From Candidatus Saccharimonadota bacterium (GTDB lineage Bacteria; Patescibacteriota; Saccharimonadia; Saccharimonadales; Saccharimonadaceae): 64,000 nt of DNA. A program made the position numbers and the translations under genes. The stretch covers positions 22,110-86,109 of the forward strand of contig WRLC01000004.1 in NCBI GenBank assembly GCA_009777795.1, in the 5' to 3' direction. A model generated the notes under the pieces. That model was not told the DNA's origin, ran no database searches, and saw nothing but the letters and a program-made list of their open reading frames with translations. Shown here in pieces: positions 48,721 through 61,161 of this stretch (positions are counted from its first letter, which is position 1; each line of letters starts with the position of its first letter).

Positions 48721-51341
48721 TGGGTACCGTGGTGGGCGTTATTATAGCTCTTGTTATCTTGGCGGCTATCGCGTTGCTAGGGGTAAAACAAATCAAAAAC
48801 CGCCGCCATGAGCGCCAGCTCCAACGTGGCCTCCAGATGGCCACCTTTTTAATCCACCTACCGCCTAGCGCCGAAGACATCAAAGAGGGCGGCCGCGACG
48901 AACGCGACATCACCGAGGAAACCATCTCCCAAGCCCAAAGCCTCTATGCCATCATCGCCTCCAACTACGAAAAGACTTTCTCCCGCCAGCTCTGGGGCCA
49001 AGAGCACCTCAGCTTCGAAATCGTCGCCGCCGAGGGCCTCATCCACTACTATGTCGCCGTTCCGGTCGACATGGCTGAAATCGTCCGTCAAGCCATCGCC
49101 ACCTCTTACCCCACCGCTAAACTCGAGGAGGCCAGTATCCCCAACATCTTCCAGCCGAGCGGTTCCGCCGGCGTCGTCGGCTGCGAGCTTGACCTTCGCA
49201 AAGAAGGCTATTATCCTATCTCCTCCTATCAAGAAACCAAGCAAGACATCATGCGCGCCCTCTTAAACGCCCTAGGCAGCGCCAAAAAGGGCGACGGCCT
49301 CGCTGTTCAATTCTTACTCCGCCCCGCTGGCAACGGCTGGGTCGAAAAAGCCAAAAGCCACATCAAACGCATCAAAGAAGGCAAAAAAAACACCACCTCA
49401 CCCGTCGGCTGGCTCGGCGACCTCGTCCGCAGCCTCTGGAAGCCACCTAACTGGGAAACCGAAAAAAACGAAAAATCCCTCACTCCTCAAGAACAAGCCG
49501 AAATCGACGCCATCACCGACAAGATCAAATCTCTCGGCTTCGAAACTCTGATTCGCATCGTCGCCTCCAGCGAAAGCCGCGAAAAGAGCACCGCCCTTGT
49601 CAGCGGTGCCGCCGCCGCCTTTTCACTCCTCGACAACGCCCTCTATAACGGCTTCAAAGTCAGCTTAGCCAAAGACGTCGAGAAAATCGAAACCGACTAC
49701 ATCCTCCGCACCTTCCCAGTCGAAAAGTCCGGCAACATCTTAAACAGCCGCGAAGCCGCCAGCATCTATCACTTCCCCAATCAAAAGGACATCCCCACTT
49801 CTAACATCAAGCGCCTCGCCGTCAAGCAAGTCGACGGCCCGTCCGAAGAGGTCGAGGGTGGCCTCGTCCTCGGTGTCAACGAATTCCGCGACGTCGAAAA
49901 GACCATCCGCCTCGGCGACAAAGACCGCCTCCGCCACACTTATATCATCGGCCAAACCGGTACCGGTAAATCCGTTATGCTCAAAAACCTCGCCTACCAA
50001 GACCTCACCGCCGGGCGCGGCTTCGCCCTCATCGACCCTCACGGCGACCTCGCCGAAGGCCTGCTCGGCCTTATCCCCGAGGATCGCATCGACGACGTCA
50101 TCTATTTTAACCCCAACGACCGCAATTCGCCCATCGGCATGAACATCTTCGAGCTGCAAAACGAAGACCAAATGGACTTCGTCATCGGCGAGATGATTAA
50201 CATGCTCTATAGCCTCTACGACCCCGGCCACACCGGCATTGTCGGCCCCCGTATGGAAAACATCGTTAGGAACGCCGCCGTCCTCCTCATGAGCGACCCA
50301 GCCGGCGCCACTTTCATGGACATCCCCAAAGTCCTCGTCGACCCCACCTTCGCCGCCAGCAAGCTCAAATACGTCAAAAATCCCCGCGCCATCGACTTCT
50401 GGACCAAAGAGTGGCCCGCTGCCCAAAGATCCAACGACGCCGGCGAAGTCACTTCTTGGGTCGTCTCCAAATGGGCCCCCTTCGAAAACGACGCCATCCG
50501 CAACATCCTTGGTCAGGTCAAAAGCGGCTTTTCAATTCGCGACATCATGGACGGCAAAAAAATCCTCCTCGTCAACCTCTCCAAGGGCCTCCTCGGCGAA
50601 CAGGCCGCCAAACTCCTTGGTATGGTCTTTGTCATGAAGTTCCAAGCCGCCGCCATGAGCCGCGCCGACACCCCAGAGGATGAGCGCGAGCCTTTCTGCC
50701 TCTACGTCGACGAGTTCCAAAACTTCGCCACCGAGAGCTTCGAGTCCATCCTCTCCGAAGCCCGCAAGTACCGCCTCAATCTGATTCTCGCCAACCAATT
50801 CATGGCCCAACTGACCGACAAAATCCGCGAAGCCATCCTTGGCAACGTCGGCACCATCATCGCCGGCCGCATCGGTATCACCGACGCCGAAGTCCTCGTT
50901 AAGAAATTCGCCCCCACCTTCAGCGCCGAAGACCTCACCAAGCTCCCTAACTTCAACGCCATCGCCACCGTCCTCGTTAACTCCATCCCTAGCCATCCTT
51001 TCTCCATGACTTGGACCTACAAGAGCACCCCATCGAGCAACGTCGAGCTGCAAAAGGCCGTTGAACAGTATTCCGCCGCCCGCTACGGTCGCCCGCGCGA
51101 AGAGGTCCTCGCCGAGATTTCCGCCCGGCTCGGCGCCAGCCCCGCCAATCCCCAAGCCCAACCCAACCCAACTCAACCTAACCCAACCCAACCAAGCCCT
51201 GCAGGCCCTACAAGCCCCGCAGAGCGTCAATCGTTCCTTGACAGCTGGAATAGCAAGAAGCAGGACTTAGACGGCCCTGACGTGCCTCAAAACGCGCCAC
51301 AGAGCCATTCAGACCAAGAGCAGGTCTTCAAAGTCCGCTAG
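48720..51341 (+). CDS. VirD4/TraG/TraM-recognition-type (DUF87-like) ATPase with N-terminal TM
   Basis: TYIIGQTGTGKSVMLKNLAYQDL (Walker A), FALIDPHGDLAEGLLGLIP, CLYVDEFQNFATESFESILSEARKYRLNLILANQFMAQL. Confidence 0.88.
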   Translation: MGTVVGVIIALVILAAIALLGVKQIKNRRHERQLQRGLQMATFLIHLPPSAEDIKEGGRDERDITEETISQAQSLYAIIASNYEKTFSRQLWGQEHLSFEIVAAEGLIHYYVAVPVDMAEIVRQAIATSYPTAKLEEASIPNIFQPSGSAGVVGCELDLRKEGYYPISSYQETKQDIMRALLNALGSAKKGDGLAVQFLLRPAGNGWVEKAKSHIKRIKEGKKNTTSPVGWLGDLVRSLWKPPNWETEKNEKSLTPQEQAEIDAITDKIKSLGFETLIRIVASSESREKSTALVSGAAAAFSLLDNALYNGFKVSLAKDVEKIETDYILRTFPVEKSGNILNSREAASIYHFPNQKDIPTSNIKRLAVKQVDGPSEEVEGGLVLGVNEFRDVEKTIRLGDKDRLRHTYIIGQTGTGKSVMLKNLAYQDLTAGRGFALIDPHGDLAEGLLGLIPEDRIDDVIYFNPNDRNSPIGMNIFELQNEDQMDFVIGEMINMLYSLYDPGHTGIVGPRMENIVRNAAVLLMSDPAGATFMDIPKVLVDPTFAASKLKYVKNPRAIDFWTKEWPAAQRSNDAGEVTSWVVSKWAPFENDAIRNILGQVKSGFSIRDIMDGKKILLVNLSKGLLGEQAAKLLGMVFVMKFQAAAMSRADTPEDEREPFCLYVDEFQNFATESFESILSEARKYRLNLILANQFMAQLTDKIREAILGNVGTIIAGRIGITDAEVLVKKFAPTFSAEDLTKLPNFNAIATVLVNSIPSHPFSMTWTYKSTPSSNVELQKAVEQYSAARYGRPREEVLAEISARLGASPANPQAQPNPTQPNPTQPSPAGPTSPAERQSFLDSWNSKKQDLDGPDVPQNAPQSHSDQEQVFKVR

Positions 51342-51380
51342 CAGGCAGGGTAGGGAATAAAATAAATAGAAAGGTGGATA

Positions 51381-51767
51381 GTGAAGTGCGCCATCAAGCG
51401 CAAAGGGTTCTGCCCGCATGCAATTGAGCAACTGGTCGCTGCTAGCGGCCATACTATCTGGGCGGTTGTCTGTCTGGCCAACGAAAGCTGCGCCATCGGC
51501 GACGAATACCCCTCGACCTTACGCAACTTCCTGATTCGTGAATTCAGAAAATACGCCCAAATCTATGGCGTCTCAATCAATTTCCAAACCGGTGAAATTA
51601 TCCCTCGCTCCTCCATCAACCGCTGTTATGCCAACCGCCACACCGATGAGGTCCAAGAGCCCGCTATCTGTCAAGAGATACTCGTCCAGCTCGAACGCCG
51701 CCTCTGGCGCTACCTCGAGCTAACCCAGCTCACCCTCTGGATTGACGGCCTCGAAGATATAATATAA
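51381..51767 (+). CDS. Hypothetical protein
   Basis: ORF track. Confidence 0.5.
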   Translation: MKCAIKRKGFCPHAIEQLVAASGHTIWAVVCLANESCAIGDEYPSTLRNFLIREFRKYAQIYGVSINFQTGEIIPRSSINRCYANRHTDEVQEPAICQEILVQLERRLWRYLELTQLTLWIDGLEDII

Positions 51768-51848
51768 TCCTACCCTAGGGGTTGATTTCTCTCCACCAAT
51801 CATGTATTATAGATAGAGTAAACAAAGCAAGGTAAAGCAGGAAGGTAA

Positions 51849-53837
<1,989 letters not shown>

Positions 53838-56366
53838 ATGGAAGAACAGGAAACTACAATGCAAGACGAAACACTAACCCAGAACTTCGGTACAACTAAA
53901 GATGGCATCGAACTACGCAAGGTCGAAGATGTCATGGAGGATTCTTTCCTCCGCTACTCAATGAGTGTGATTATCGATCGCGCCCTCCCCGACGTCCGCG
54001 ACGGCCTTAAGCCCGTCCACCGCCGCATTCTCTTTGCCATGGAAGAGGGCGGCTACAAACCACCCCGCAAAACTGAGAAATCCGCCAAAATCGTCGGCGA
54101 TGTCATGGGTAAATACCACCCTCACGGCGACAGCTCCATCTATAACTCGATGGTCCGCCTCGCCCAGCCATGGTCAATGCGCTATACCTTGGTCGAGGGG
54201 CAGGGCAACTTCGGCTCGATGGACGGCGACGAAGCCGCCGCCAGCCGCTACACCGAAGCCCGCATGGACAAAATCGGCATCGAACTCCTCGCCGACATCG
54301 ACAAAGAAACCGTCGACTTCCGCCCTAACTACGACGGCTCTCTCATGGAGCCCGCCGTCCTTCCCGCCGCCGTACCTAACCTTCTCCTTAACGGCCAGAT
54401 GGGTATCGCCGTCGGTATGGCCACCAATATCCCACCTCACAACCTCGCCGAAGTCATCGACGCCACCGTCGAGCTTATCGACAACCCCGACGCCACCACC
54501 AAAGACCTCTTGAAGCACGTCAAAGGCCCCGACTTCCCAACCGGCGCCAATGTTTACGGTGGCGCCCCTATGCGCGCCGCTTACGAGACCGGCAAAGGCT
54601 CCGTTGTCATGCAAGCTCCAGCCGAAATTATCGAGGATAAAAAAGGCAAATACCTCATCGTCTTCAACGAAATGCCTTACGGCGTCAGTAAAGAGAACTT
54701 GCAAGAGAAGATTGCCGACCTCGCCAAAAACAAGAAGCTCCCTACCATCGCCGCCGTCCGCGACGAATCGGCCCGCGGCAAGGTCCGTTTCGTCGTCGAG
54801 CTTAAAAAAGACGCCTTCCCTAAAAAAGTCTTGAACCAACTCTACAATCTCACCGAGCTCCAAACCAGCTTCCATTATAATATGCTTGCCCTCGTCGACG
54901 GCATCCAGCCCCGCATCCTCGGCCTCAAAGACATCCTCGGCGAGTTCGTCAAACACCGCCAGTCCGTCATCCGCCGCCGCTCCGAGTTCGAGCTCCGTAA
55001 AGCCCGCGAGCGCTCCCACATCTTGGAAGGGCTCAAAATCGCCCTCGACCACATCGACGAGGTTATCGCCACCATCCGCGCCAGCAAGACTACCGAAGAT
55101 GCCAAAACCGCCCTCATGAGCAAATTTAGCCTCTCCGAAATCCAGGCTCTCGCCATTCTCGCCATGCAACTGCGCCGTCTCACCGGCCTCGAGCGCCAAG
55201 CTATCGAGGACGAGCTCGCCGAGCTCCGTAAACTCATCGCCCACCTCGAAGACCTCCTTTCCGACGAACAGAAAATCCTCGCCGTCGTCAAAACCGAGCT
55301 CCTCGCCATGAAAGAGAAGTACGGCGACAAACGCCGCAGCAAGATTTTCAACCACGAACTCGGCAAGTTCAGCGAAGAAGACCTAGTACCAGAGGAGGAA
55401 AGCGTCGTCCTCATGACAGTCGAAGGCTACATCAAGCGCACCCTCGCCACCGACTACCAAAAGCAAAACCGCGGCGGCAAAGGCAAGCGCGGCATCACCA
55501 CCAAGGACGAGGACATCATCGACAGCGTCATCCCAATTAACAGCCACGAATTCCTCCTCTTCTTCTCCAACTCCGGCCGCGTCTTCCGCCTCAAAGCCTT
55601 TGAGGTTCCATCGGCCAGCTTGCAGGCCAAAGGCACGGCAGTAGTCAACCTCTTAAACCTCCGCCCGGACGAAAAGGTCACCGCCATCATCAAGCAATGC
55701 GGTACGACCAACGGCAGCGACAACAGCTGCTCTGGCTACCTCTTTATGGCCACCAAGAAAGGCACCATCAAGAAGACCGCCATGAAAGAATACGAGAATA
55801 TTAGGTCGAACGGTCTCGCCACCATCAAGCTCGATAAGGGCGACGAACTCAAATGGGTCCAGAGTACCACCGGCTCTAACGACATTATTATCAGCACTTC
55901 TGCCGGCCAAGCTGTCCGCTTCAGCGAGAAAGACGTCCGCCCGATGGGCCGCATGGCCATGGGTGTCCGCGGCATCCGCCTCCGCCCTCAAGACGAAATC
56001 GTCGGCATGGACATCATCGGCAGCAATGAAGAGAAGCTCCTCGTCGTCTCTCGCAACGGCTATGGCAAATTGACTGATTCTAGCAGCTTCGACGCCCATA
56101 AACGGGGCGGGGTAGGCATCAAGGCCGCCGTCGTCACCGCCAAAACCGGCCCTCTCATGGACGTCCAAGTCCTCGCCTCTGATATCGAAGAAATCCTCCT
56201 CATCTCCACCAAAGGCCAAGCCATCCGCGTCGCCGTCAAAGACATCCCTAAACTCGGCCGCGCCACCCAAGGCGTCCGCATCATGAAGCTTAACGACGGC
56301 GATTTCGTCGCCAGCGTCGCCCTTATGCCAACAGAAGACGAACCTAAACCTGCCCCAAACCCTTGA
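53838..56366 (+). CDS. gyrA: DNA gyrase subunit A
   Basis: [48 protein letters not shown]. Confidence 0.97.
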   Translation: MEEQETTMQDETLTQNFGTTKDGIELRKVEDVMEDSFLRYSMSVIIDRALPDVRDGLKPVHRRILFAMEEGGYKPPRKTEKSAKIVGDVMGKYHPHGDSSIYNSMVRLAQPWSMRYTLVEGQGNFGSMDGDEAAASRYTEARMDKIGIELLADIDKETVDFRPNYDGSLMEPAVLPAAVPNLLLNGQMGIAVGMATNIPPHNLAEVIDATVELIDNPDATTKDLLKHVKGPDFPTGANVYGGAPMRAAYETGKGSVVMQAPAEIIEDKKGKYLIVFNEMPYGVSKENLQEKIADLAKNKKLPTIAAVRDESARGKVRFVVELKKDAFPKKVLNQLYNLTELQTSFHYNMLALVDGIQPRILGLKDILGEFVKHRQSVIRRRSEFELRKARERSHILEGLKIALDHIDEVIATIRASKTTEDAKTALMSKFSLSEIQALAILAMQLRRLTGLERQAIEDELAELRKLIAHLEDLLSDEQKILAVVKTELLAMKEKYGDKRRSKIFNHELGKFSEEDLVPEEESVVLMTVEGYIKRTLATDYQKQNRGGKGKRGITTKDEDIIDSVIPINSHEFLLFFSNSGRVFRLKAFEVPSASLQAKGTAVVNLLNLRPDEKVTAIIKQCGTTNGSDNSCSGYLFMATKKGTIKKTAMKEYENIRSNGLATIKLDKGDELKWVQSTTGSNDIIISTSAGQAVRFSEKDVRPMGRMAMGVRGIRLRPQDEIVGMDIIGSNEEKLLVVSRNGYGKLTDSSSFDAHKRGGVGIKAAVVTAKTGPLMDVQVLASDIEEILLISTKGQAIRVAVKDIPKLGRATQGVRIMKLNDGDFVASVALMPTEDEPKPAPNP

Positions 56367-56392
56367 CTTACCCAAACCGCCTATGCTAAACT
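56363..56392 (+). promoter_or_regulatory. Family promoter, FISUMP locus 5 (-35 overlaps gyrA stop)
   Basis: TTGACT-tacccaaaccgcctatgc-TAAACT. Confidence 0.75.
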
Positions 56393-56419
56393 AAAATAAA
56401 CAAGGATAAGGGCCAAAGC

Positions 56420-57953
56420 ATGACAAGCACAATAATTCACACACAGTTGGGGGGGGGATTCAAAGCTTGATTTAATCCAAATCGCCCGCCGCATATCAAC
56501 CGCCACTCTCGCAGTCGCGGCTTTTTCAATCTTCAGCGCTCTAACTACCAACTCCTTCCAAAAGTCCTATGCCGACAACTCTAACACCATCACCGTCTCC
56601 AACGCCTCTGGCAGCCTATCTATTACTTCAACCAGCGACTCCACCTGCCAGAATTACGACGCCTCCACCTCCTCGCTTGATTTTAGCACCCGCGGCAATC
56701 GCATCATTGCCGACTGCATTACTTACATATTAAGCACCGACGGCGACTATGGTTATTCCGCTACTATCGCTGGCCCTGCCAGTGGCAATCTAAGCACTAG
56801 CGACAACACAGCCCACATTACCCCCACCACCGGCACCTTAGGCAGCCCCGCTACCTTTGCCGCCCAAACCGATACTGGCGCTTGGGGCTTCGCCATTCCT
56901 AGCGGCCAAGTGCAGCGTATCGCTACTGGCTTCCAACCTAGCTACCAAGTCCTTGACAGCACTAACCAGACCAATTCTGCCCTCTACGCCGCTCTCCCTA
57001 CCACTCCTACCGTTTTCTCTCAAACTAACGCACCTAACACCACCGACGACATCTACAATATCTTCTTTGCTATCTCTACCGGTCCGTCCCTTCCCACTGG
57101 CGACTATAGCGGCATCATCACAGTGTCTGGCTCTGTCAACCTCATCGCTCAACCTGGCGACCAAATGCAGACTATCACTTCAGCAAATTGCCCCACCACC
57201 CGCACCCGAGCCGTTGATGCCCGCGACGGCAACACCTACTGGGTGAGGAAGATAACTGGCACTGGTGCTGGTGGGACTGACTTATGTTGGATGGAGACTA
57301 ACCTTGCTTATGCTGGTGGTGGCAGCAACAGCTATGGCGATGCTGTCAGTGGTATGACACTCGGCACAGGCGCTAACATCGCCAGTGGTCAAGCCTGCTA
57401 TGGTAATAACGCGACAATGGCCGCGAATCCTACCACCATGTGCTATTGGATACCACTGAATGCCAACCCAACCAGTGGCAGTACTGACCCAAGTACAGCT
57501 ACTAATGGAGGCGCGGGGATTAATAACACGACAGTAAACTCAACTATTCAACTTGGCTACCTCTACAGTTGGTGTACCGCAATGGCCGGACAACCAGCCG
57601 CTTGCCAGATAACGGCAGCCACTCAACCAGATCCAGATGTAAGCATTTGCCCGGCAGGTTGGAGGCTGCCGACAGGCCAAGCGACAACTGGAGAATTCAC
57701 ATTACTAAATAACACAATTAATGGTGGCTCGACCACCAGCCCGACTGGCTTATTGACGCAGGGCTTGTACCTTTACGCCGGCTACTTCGGCAGTGGCTCG
57801 TTCAGCAGTCAGGGCTCGGACGGCAACTATTGGTCTTCTACTGTTAGTAGCGCCTCCAATGCTTTCAGGCTGTACTTCGTCAGCTCCAGTGTCAATCCTG
57901 CGAACTCGGGCAGTAAGGGCCTCGGCACCTCTGTTCGCTGTGTCGCTCCTTGA
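56420..57953 (+). CDS. FISUMP locus 5: secreted FISUMP-domain protein; frame-disrupted at G9 (OFF as assembled)
   Basis: MTSTIIHTQLGGGFKA* at G9; G8 or G11 joins to DSKLDLIQIARRISTATLAVAAFSIFSALTTNSFQKSYADN... Confidence 0.82.
56449..56457 (+). repeat. Poly-G tract G9 (locus 5)
   Basis: acacagtt-G9-attc. Confidence 0.95.
57777..57953 (+). other. Candidate DGR variable repeat, locus 5 (177 bp)
   Basis: See DGR finding. Confidence 0.75.
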
Positions 57954-57982
57954 CCACAAAAGTAAACCAAGCACTTAAAGTC

Positions 57983-58011
57983 TTGACACCATCCAGCCGG
58001 TCTAGTATAAT
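57983..58011 (+). promoter_or_regulatory. nusA promoter
   Basis: TTGACA-N17-TATAAT. Confidence 0.8.
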
Positions 58012-58069
58012 AAACCCATACTTTATTATCCTGCCGTGCGGCAGGAAAGCTTTTTGAAAGGAGACGAAT

Positions 58070-59206
58070 ATGGAAGTATTAGACTTAAAACAAATGGGCG
58101 CCATGGCTCGTATCATCGCCGAGGAAAAGAACCTCGACGAGCCCGAGGTCCTCGCCGTCATCGAGCAAGCCATCGCTGCCGCCTGGCGCCGCGACTATGG
58201 CGAGCGCGAAATGAACGTCCGCGCCGAGCTCGACCTCAACTCTGGCGAGGCCACCGCCTTTATCATGCGCACCGTCGTTAGCGGCGACGAAGAGACGGAC
58301 GGCCACCCGCTCGACCCCGACACCGAAATCACCCTCGCCGACGCCAAAAAAATCAAAAAATCCGCCGCTCTTGGCGACATCATCGAAGAAGCGCACCAAG
58401 TCGGCGAGCTCGGCCGCGTCGCTAGCCAGACCGCCAAGCAAGTCCTTGTCAGCAAGCTCCGCGAGCTCGAGCGCGAGAAGATGTTCGTCCTCTTTGAAGA
58501 TCGCATCGGCTCCGTCGTCCAAGCTACTGTCGCCCGCGTCGACCGCGCCGTTCGTGTCGACCTCGGCCGCGCCACCGCCATCATGCCCGAGCGCGAACAA
58601 ATCCCCGGCGAGCACTACCGCGTTGGTGCCCGCATCAAGGTCTACCTAAAGGGTATTGAGCGTGGCGAAAAGGGCGCTGACATGATTGTTAGCCGCGCTG
58701 CCGCCGAATTTATCGAGTACCTTTTCCGCCAAGAAGTCCCCGAGCTCGAAAATGGCCTCGTCGAAATCAAAGCCATCGCCCGTGAAGCTGGCCGCCGCAC
58801 CAAAATTGCCGTCTCCGCTGGTGCCTCTGGTATCGACCCAGTTGGCACTCTCGTTGGCGGCCGTGGCGTCCGCGTCCAAGCCGTCCAAAGCGAAATCGGC
58901 GACCGCGAGAAAATCGACGTCGTCATCTGGAGCGACAACATGCCCGAGTTTATCCGCGAGGCCCTCTCGCCAGCCGAGATTATGCGTGTCGAGCTCGATA
59001 ACGAGAACCGCCGCGCCAAAGTTTTTGTTGCCGAAGACCAACAGTCCATCGCCATCGGCAAGCAGGGTCAAAACGTCCGCCTCGCTTCCCGCCTCACTGG
59101 CTACGAGCTCGACATCGAGCTTGACCAGAAGCCTAAGACCGTCCGCAAGACCAGTCGTGGCGCCGAAGATTCGCTCCTCTCCGCCATCGAAGACGTTTCC
59201 GAGTAG
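58070..59206 (+). CDS. nusA: Transcription termination/antitermination protein NusA
   Basis: AIEQAIAAAWRRDYGE; FVLFEDRIGSVVQATVARVD; DPVGTLVGGRGVRVQAVQSEIGDREKIDVVIWSDN. Confidence 0.95.
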   Translation: MEVLDLKQMGAMARIIAEEKNLDEPEVLAVIEQAIAAAWRRDYGEREMNVRAELDLNSGEATAFIMRTVVSGDEETDGHPLDPDTEITLADAKKIKKSAALGDIIEEAHQVGELGRVASQTAKQVLVSKLRELEREKMFVLFEDRIGSVVQATVARVDRAVRVDLGRATAIMPEREQIPGEHYRVGARIKVYLKGIERGEKGADMIVSRAAAEFIEYLFRQEVPELENGLVEIKAIAREAGRRTKIAVSAGASGIDPVGTLVGGRGVRVQAVQSEIGDREKIDVVIWSDNMPEFIREALSPAEIMRVELDNENRRAKVFVAEDQQSIAIGKQGQNVRLASRLTGYELDIELDQKPKTVRKTSRGAEDSLLSAIEDVSE

Positions 59207-59224
59207 AGTACCTTAATAAATCCA

Positions 59225-59262
59225 TAAATTAGCCAACATTTACTTTTGGCTAATTTATTCAA
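59225..59262. terminator. Intrinsic terminator after nusA
   Basis: AAATTAGCCAAcatttactTTTGGCTAATTT. Confidence 0.7.
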
Positions 59263-59311
59263 CTAGTTTTCTTTAGGCAGTTTTTCTTTTCCCAAAAGAA
59301 AAACTGATTGA

Positions 59312-59396
59312 GCCCAAGTGGTGAAATTGGTATACACGTACGCTTCAGGTGCGTATGCCGCAAGGTGTGCTGGTTCAAGTCCAGTCTTGGGCACCA
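59312..59396 (+). tRNA. tRNA-Leu(CAG)
   Basis: TACGC-TTCAGGT-GCGTA, long variable arm, encoded CCA. Confidence 0.94.
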
Positions 59397-59451
59397 TAAA
59401 ATCATTACGAAAAAACCGCCAAGCTGGCGGCTTTTTCGTCTTTTACATCAC

Positions 59452-59658
59452 TTAAGCTTTTTTCGACAGAGTCAAAAAGCCATTGCGTGGGTTCTCTTTC
59501 ACCATTCGATCTGCTGGCAGATCTACTGGCTCGCCCTTAGCGTTCTTTGGCACTTTCGTGAAAAAGTAGATAGTTTGTGGCTTGCCACCTCGCAAAGTCA
59601 CTTCCGACTTGTGCAGGTAGTAAGTAACACCCTTTGAATTTACTTGACTATAAGCCAT
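59452..59658 (-). CDS. Small hypothetical protein
   Basis: MAYSQVNSKGVTYYLHKSEVTLRGGKPQTIYFFTKVPKNAKGEPVD; AGGAGG RBS. Confidence 0.7.
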   Translation of the reverse strand: MAYSQVNSKGVTYYLHKSEVTLRGGKPQTIYFFTKVPKNAKGEPVDLPADRMVKENPRNGFLTLSKKA

Positions 59659-59722
59659 TATTCCTCCTTCATTTAGCTTATACCTCTATAGTATCAGCGG
59701 CGCCCAGTGGTGTCAAGAGTTT

Positions 59723-60325
59723 TTATTGCTTTTTCTTGATAATCACCAGAGAAACCCGCAGAATTATATAGTATAACAGGCGTATCACAATCAATAACGC
59801 CAGCCCAAACCAGAGTGCCGCCACCACTCCCGCCGCCGAAAACGAGAATGCCGGCGAGATAAACTCATAGCGAAACAGCGCCGGGTCAGGGAAGCTAATC
59901 GCCGACCCCGCCGGATGCGCCCCAATCCGCTCCACCATACACTCCACAAACGCAAACGACCACCTATTATTAAACAACCGCTCACAATAATCCGACGCTT
60001 CTCGGTAGACATTCGTCTCATCCGCTGCCCCAGCTGCCTCTTCTACTGCCCGGTTATACGAGTGTTGCAGGTAGAACACCCCTGTATTCGCATTCATATG
60101 CCGGCTCGAAAACCGCAGCAATCGGTTTAGCGCCGCATCAATCTCCGCCTTATCGCCCGCCTCATCCGCCGCCATCACCTCATTCCTCAGGCTCTCCATC
60201 CTGAGGTTATCAACTCTTAGCGCAATCAGCATCACCGGAAAAATCACCACCCAAACCACCACCAACATCCACGTCCGCACCCCCAGTACTCGCCTTATAC
60301 CTCTCTTTATGCTTCGCGCTTTCAT
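59723..60325 (-). CDS. Membrane hypothetical protein
   Basis: Two TM helices flanking an extracytoplasmic domain. Confidence 0.65.
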   Translation of the reverse strand: MKARSIKRGIRRVLGVRTWMLVVVWVVIFPVMLIALRVDNLRMESLRNEVMAADEAGDKAEIDAALNRLLRFSSRHMNANTGVFYLQHSYNRAVEEAAGAADETNVYREASDYCERLFNNRWSFAFVECMVERIGAHPAGSAISFPDPALFRYEFISPAFSFSAAGVVAALWFGLALLIVIRLLYYIILRVSLVIIKKKQ

Positions 60326-60417
60326 ACTATTATTCTACCATAAACATATTGAAATACCGTAATATAGCGCTATAATATAAGTAGAAAAGGAGACTTGGCG
60401 TTAGCCACAAACACCAT

Positions 60418-61158
60418 ATGAGTAAGATTTTGGCCGACTACAACAACTATGACTACAAGGGCATCTTTTGGCAGGGCAGGGAATACGAGGACAAGAGCGA
60501 CCGCAAAGCCATCCAGCGCCTCCTGCCCAAAAATGCCAAAGTCTTCATCGACATCGCCGGTGGCTACGGCCGGCTAGCTGGCGAATACCTGCCTAAAAAC
60601 TACGGCCGCACCATCATCTTCGACTACTCCAAGACCCTCCTCGCCGACGCCAAAAAAGAATTCGGCGCTAAAGTCGAGACTGTCCAAGGCGACGTTTACC
60701 ACCTGCCATTCTCGGACGGCGAGGCCGACGCCCTCCTCATGGTCCGCGCCACCCACCACTTTGACGACCTCCCCGCCATCATCAAAGAACTCTCCCGCAT
60801 CCTCGCCCCCGGCGGCACCCTCGTCCTCGAAGTCGCCAACAAAAAAACCCTCCCCAAAATCCTCAAATACTGGGCCGGCAAAAGCGACCTCAACCCCTTC
60901 GACCGCCAGCCCTCTAAACTCAGGGAACTCAACCAAGGCAATTTCTACAACTACCACCCCAAATATATCGAAGACCTCTTCCGCCAAAACCACCTCAAAG
61001 TCGAAAAAGTCCTCAGCGTCAGCAACTTCCGCAGTCCCAAACTCAAAAAACTCTTCGGCCACAAATTCCTTGTCGCCCTCGAAAGCCCCACCCAAAAACT
61101 CCTCGCCCCCTTCCGCTTCGGGCCGTCAATCTATTATCAAGTCAGGAAGGTCAAATAA
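60418..61158 (+). CDS. Class I SAM-dependent methyltransferase
   Basis: FIDIAGGYGRLAGEYL, VQGDVYHLPFSDGEADALLMVRATHHF. Confidence 0.9.
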   Translation: MSKILADYNNYDYKGIFWQGREYEDKSDRKAIQRLLPKNAKVFIDIAGGYGRLAGEYLPKNYGRTIIFDYSKTLLADAKKEFGAKVETVQGDVYHLPFSDGEADALLMVRATHHFDDLPAIIKELSRILAPGGTLVLEVANKKTLPKILKYWAGKSDLNPFDRQPSKLRELNQGNFYNYHPKYIEDLFRQNHLKVEKVLSVSNFRSPKLKKLFGHKFLVALESPTQKLLAPFRFGPSIYYQVRKVK

Positions 61159-61161
61159 CCT

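Noticed and set aside
49382-49390. A8 run in the VirD4/TraG-like gene
   Set aside because: In frame in the assembled sequence and A runs (Lys-Asn) recur elsewhere; no evidence of switching.
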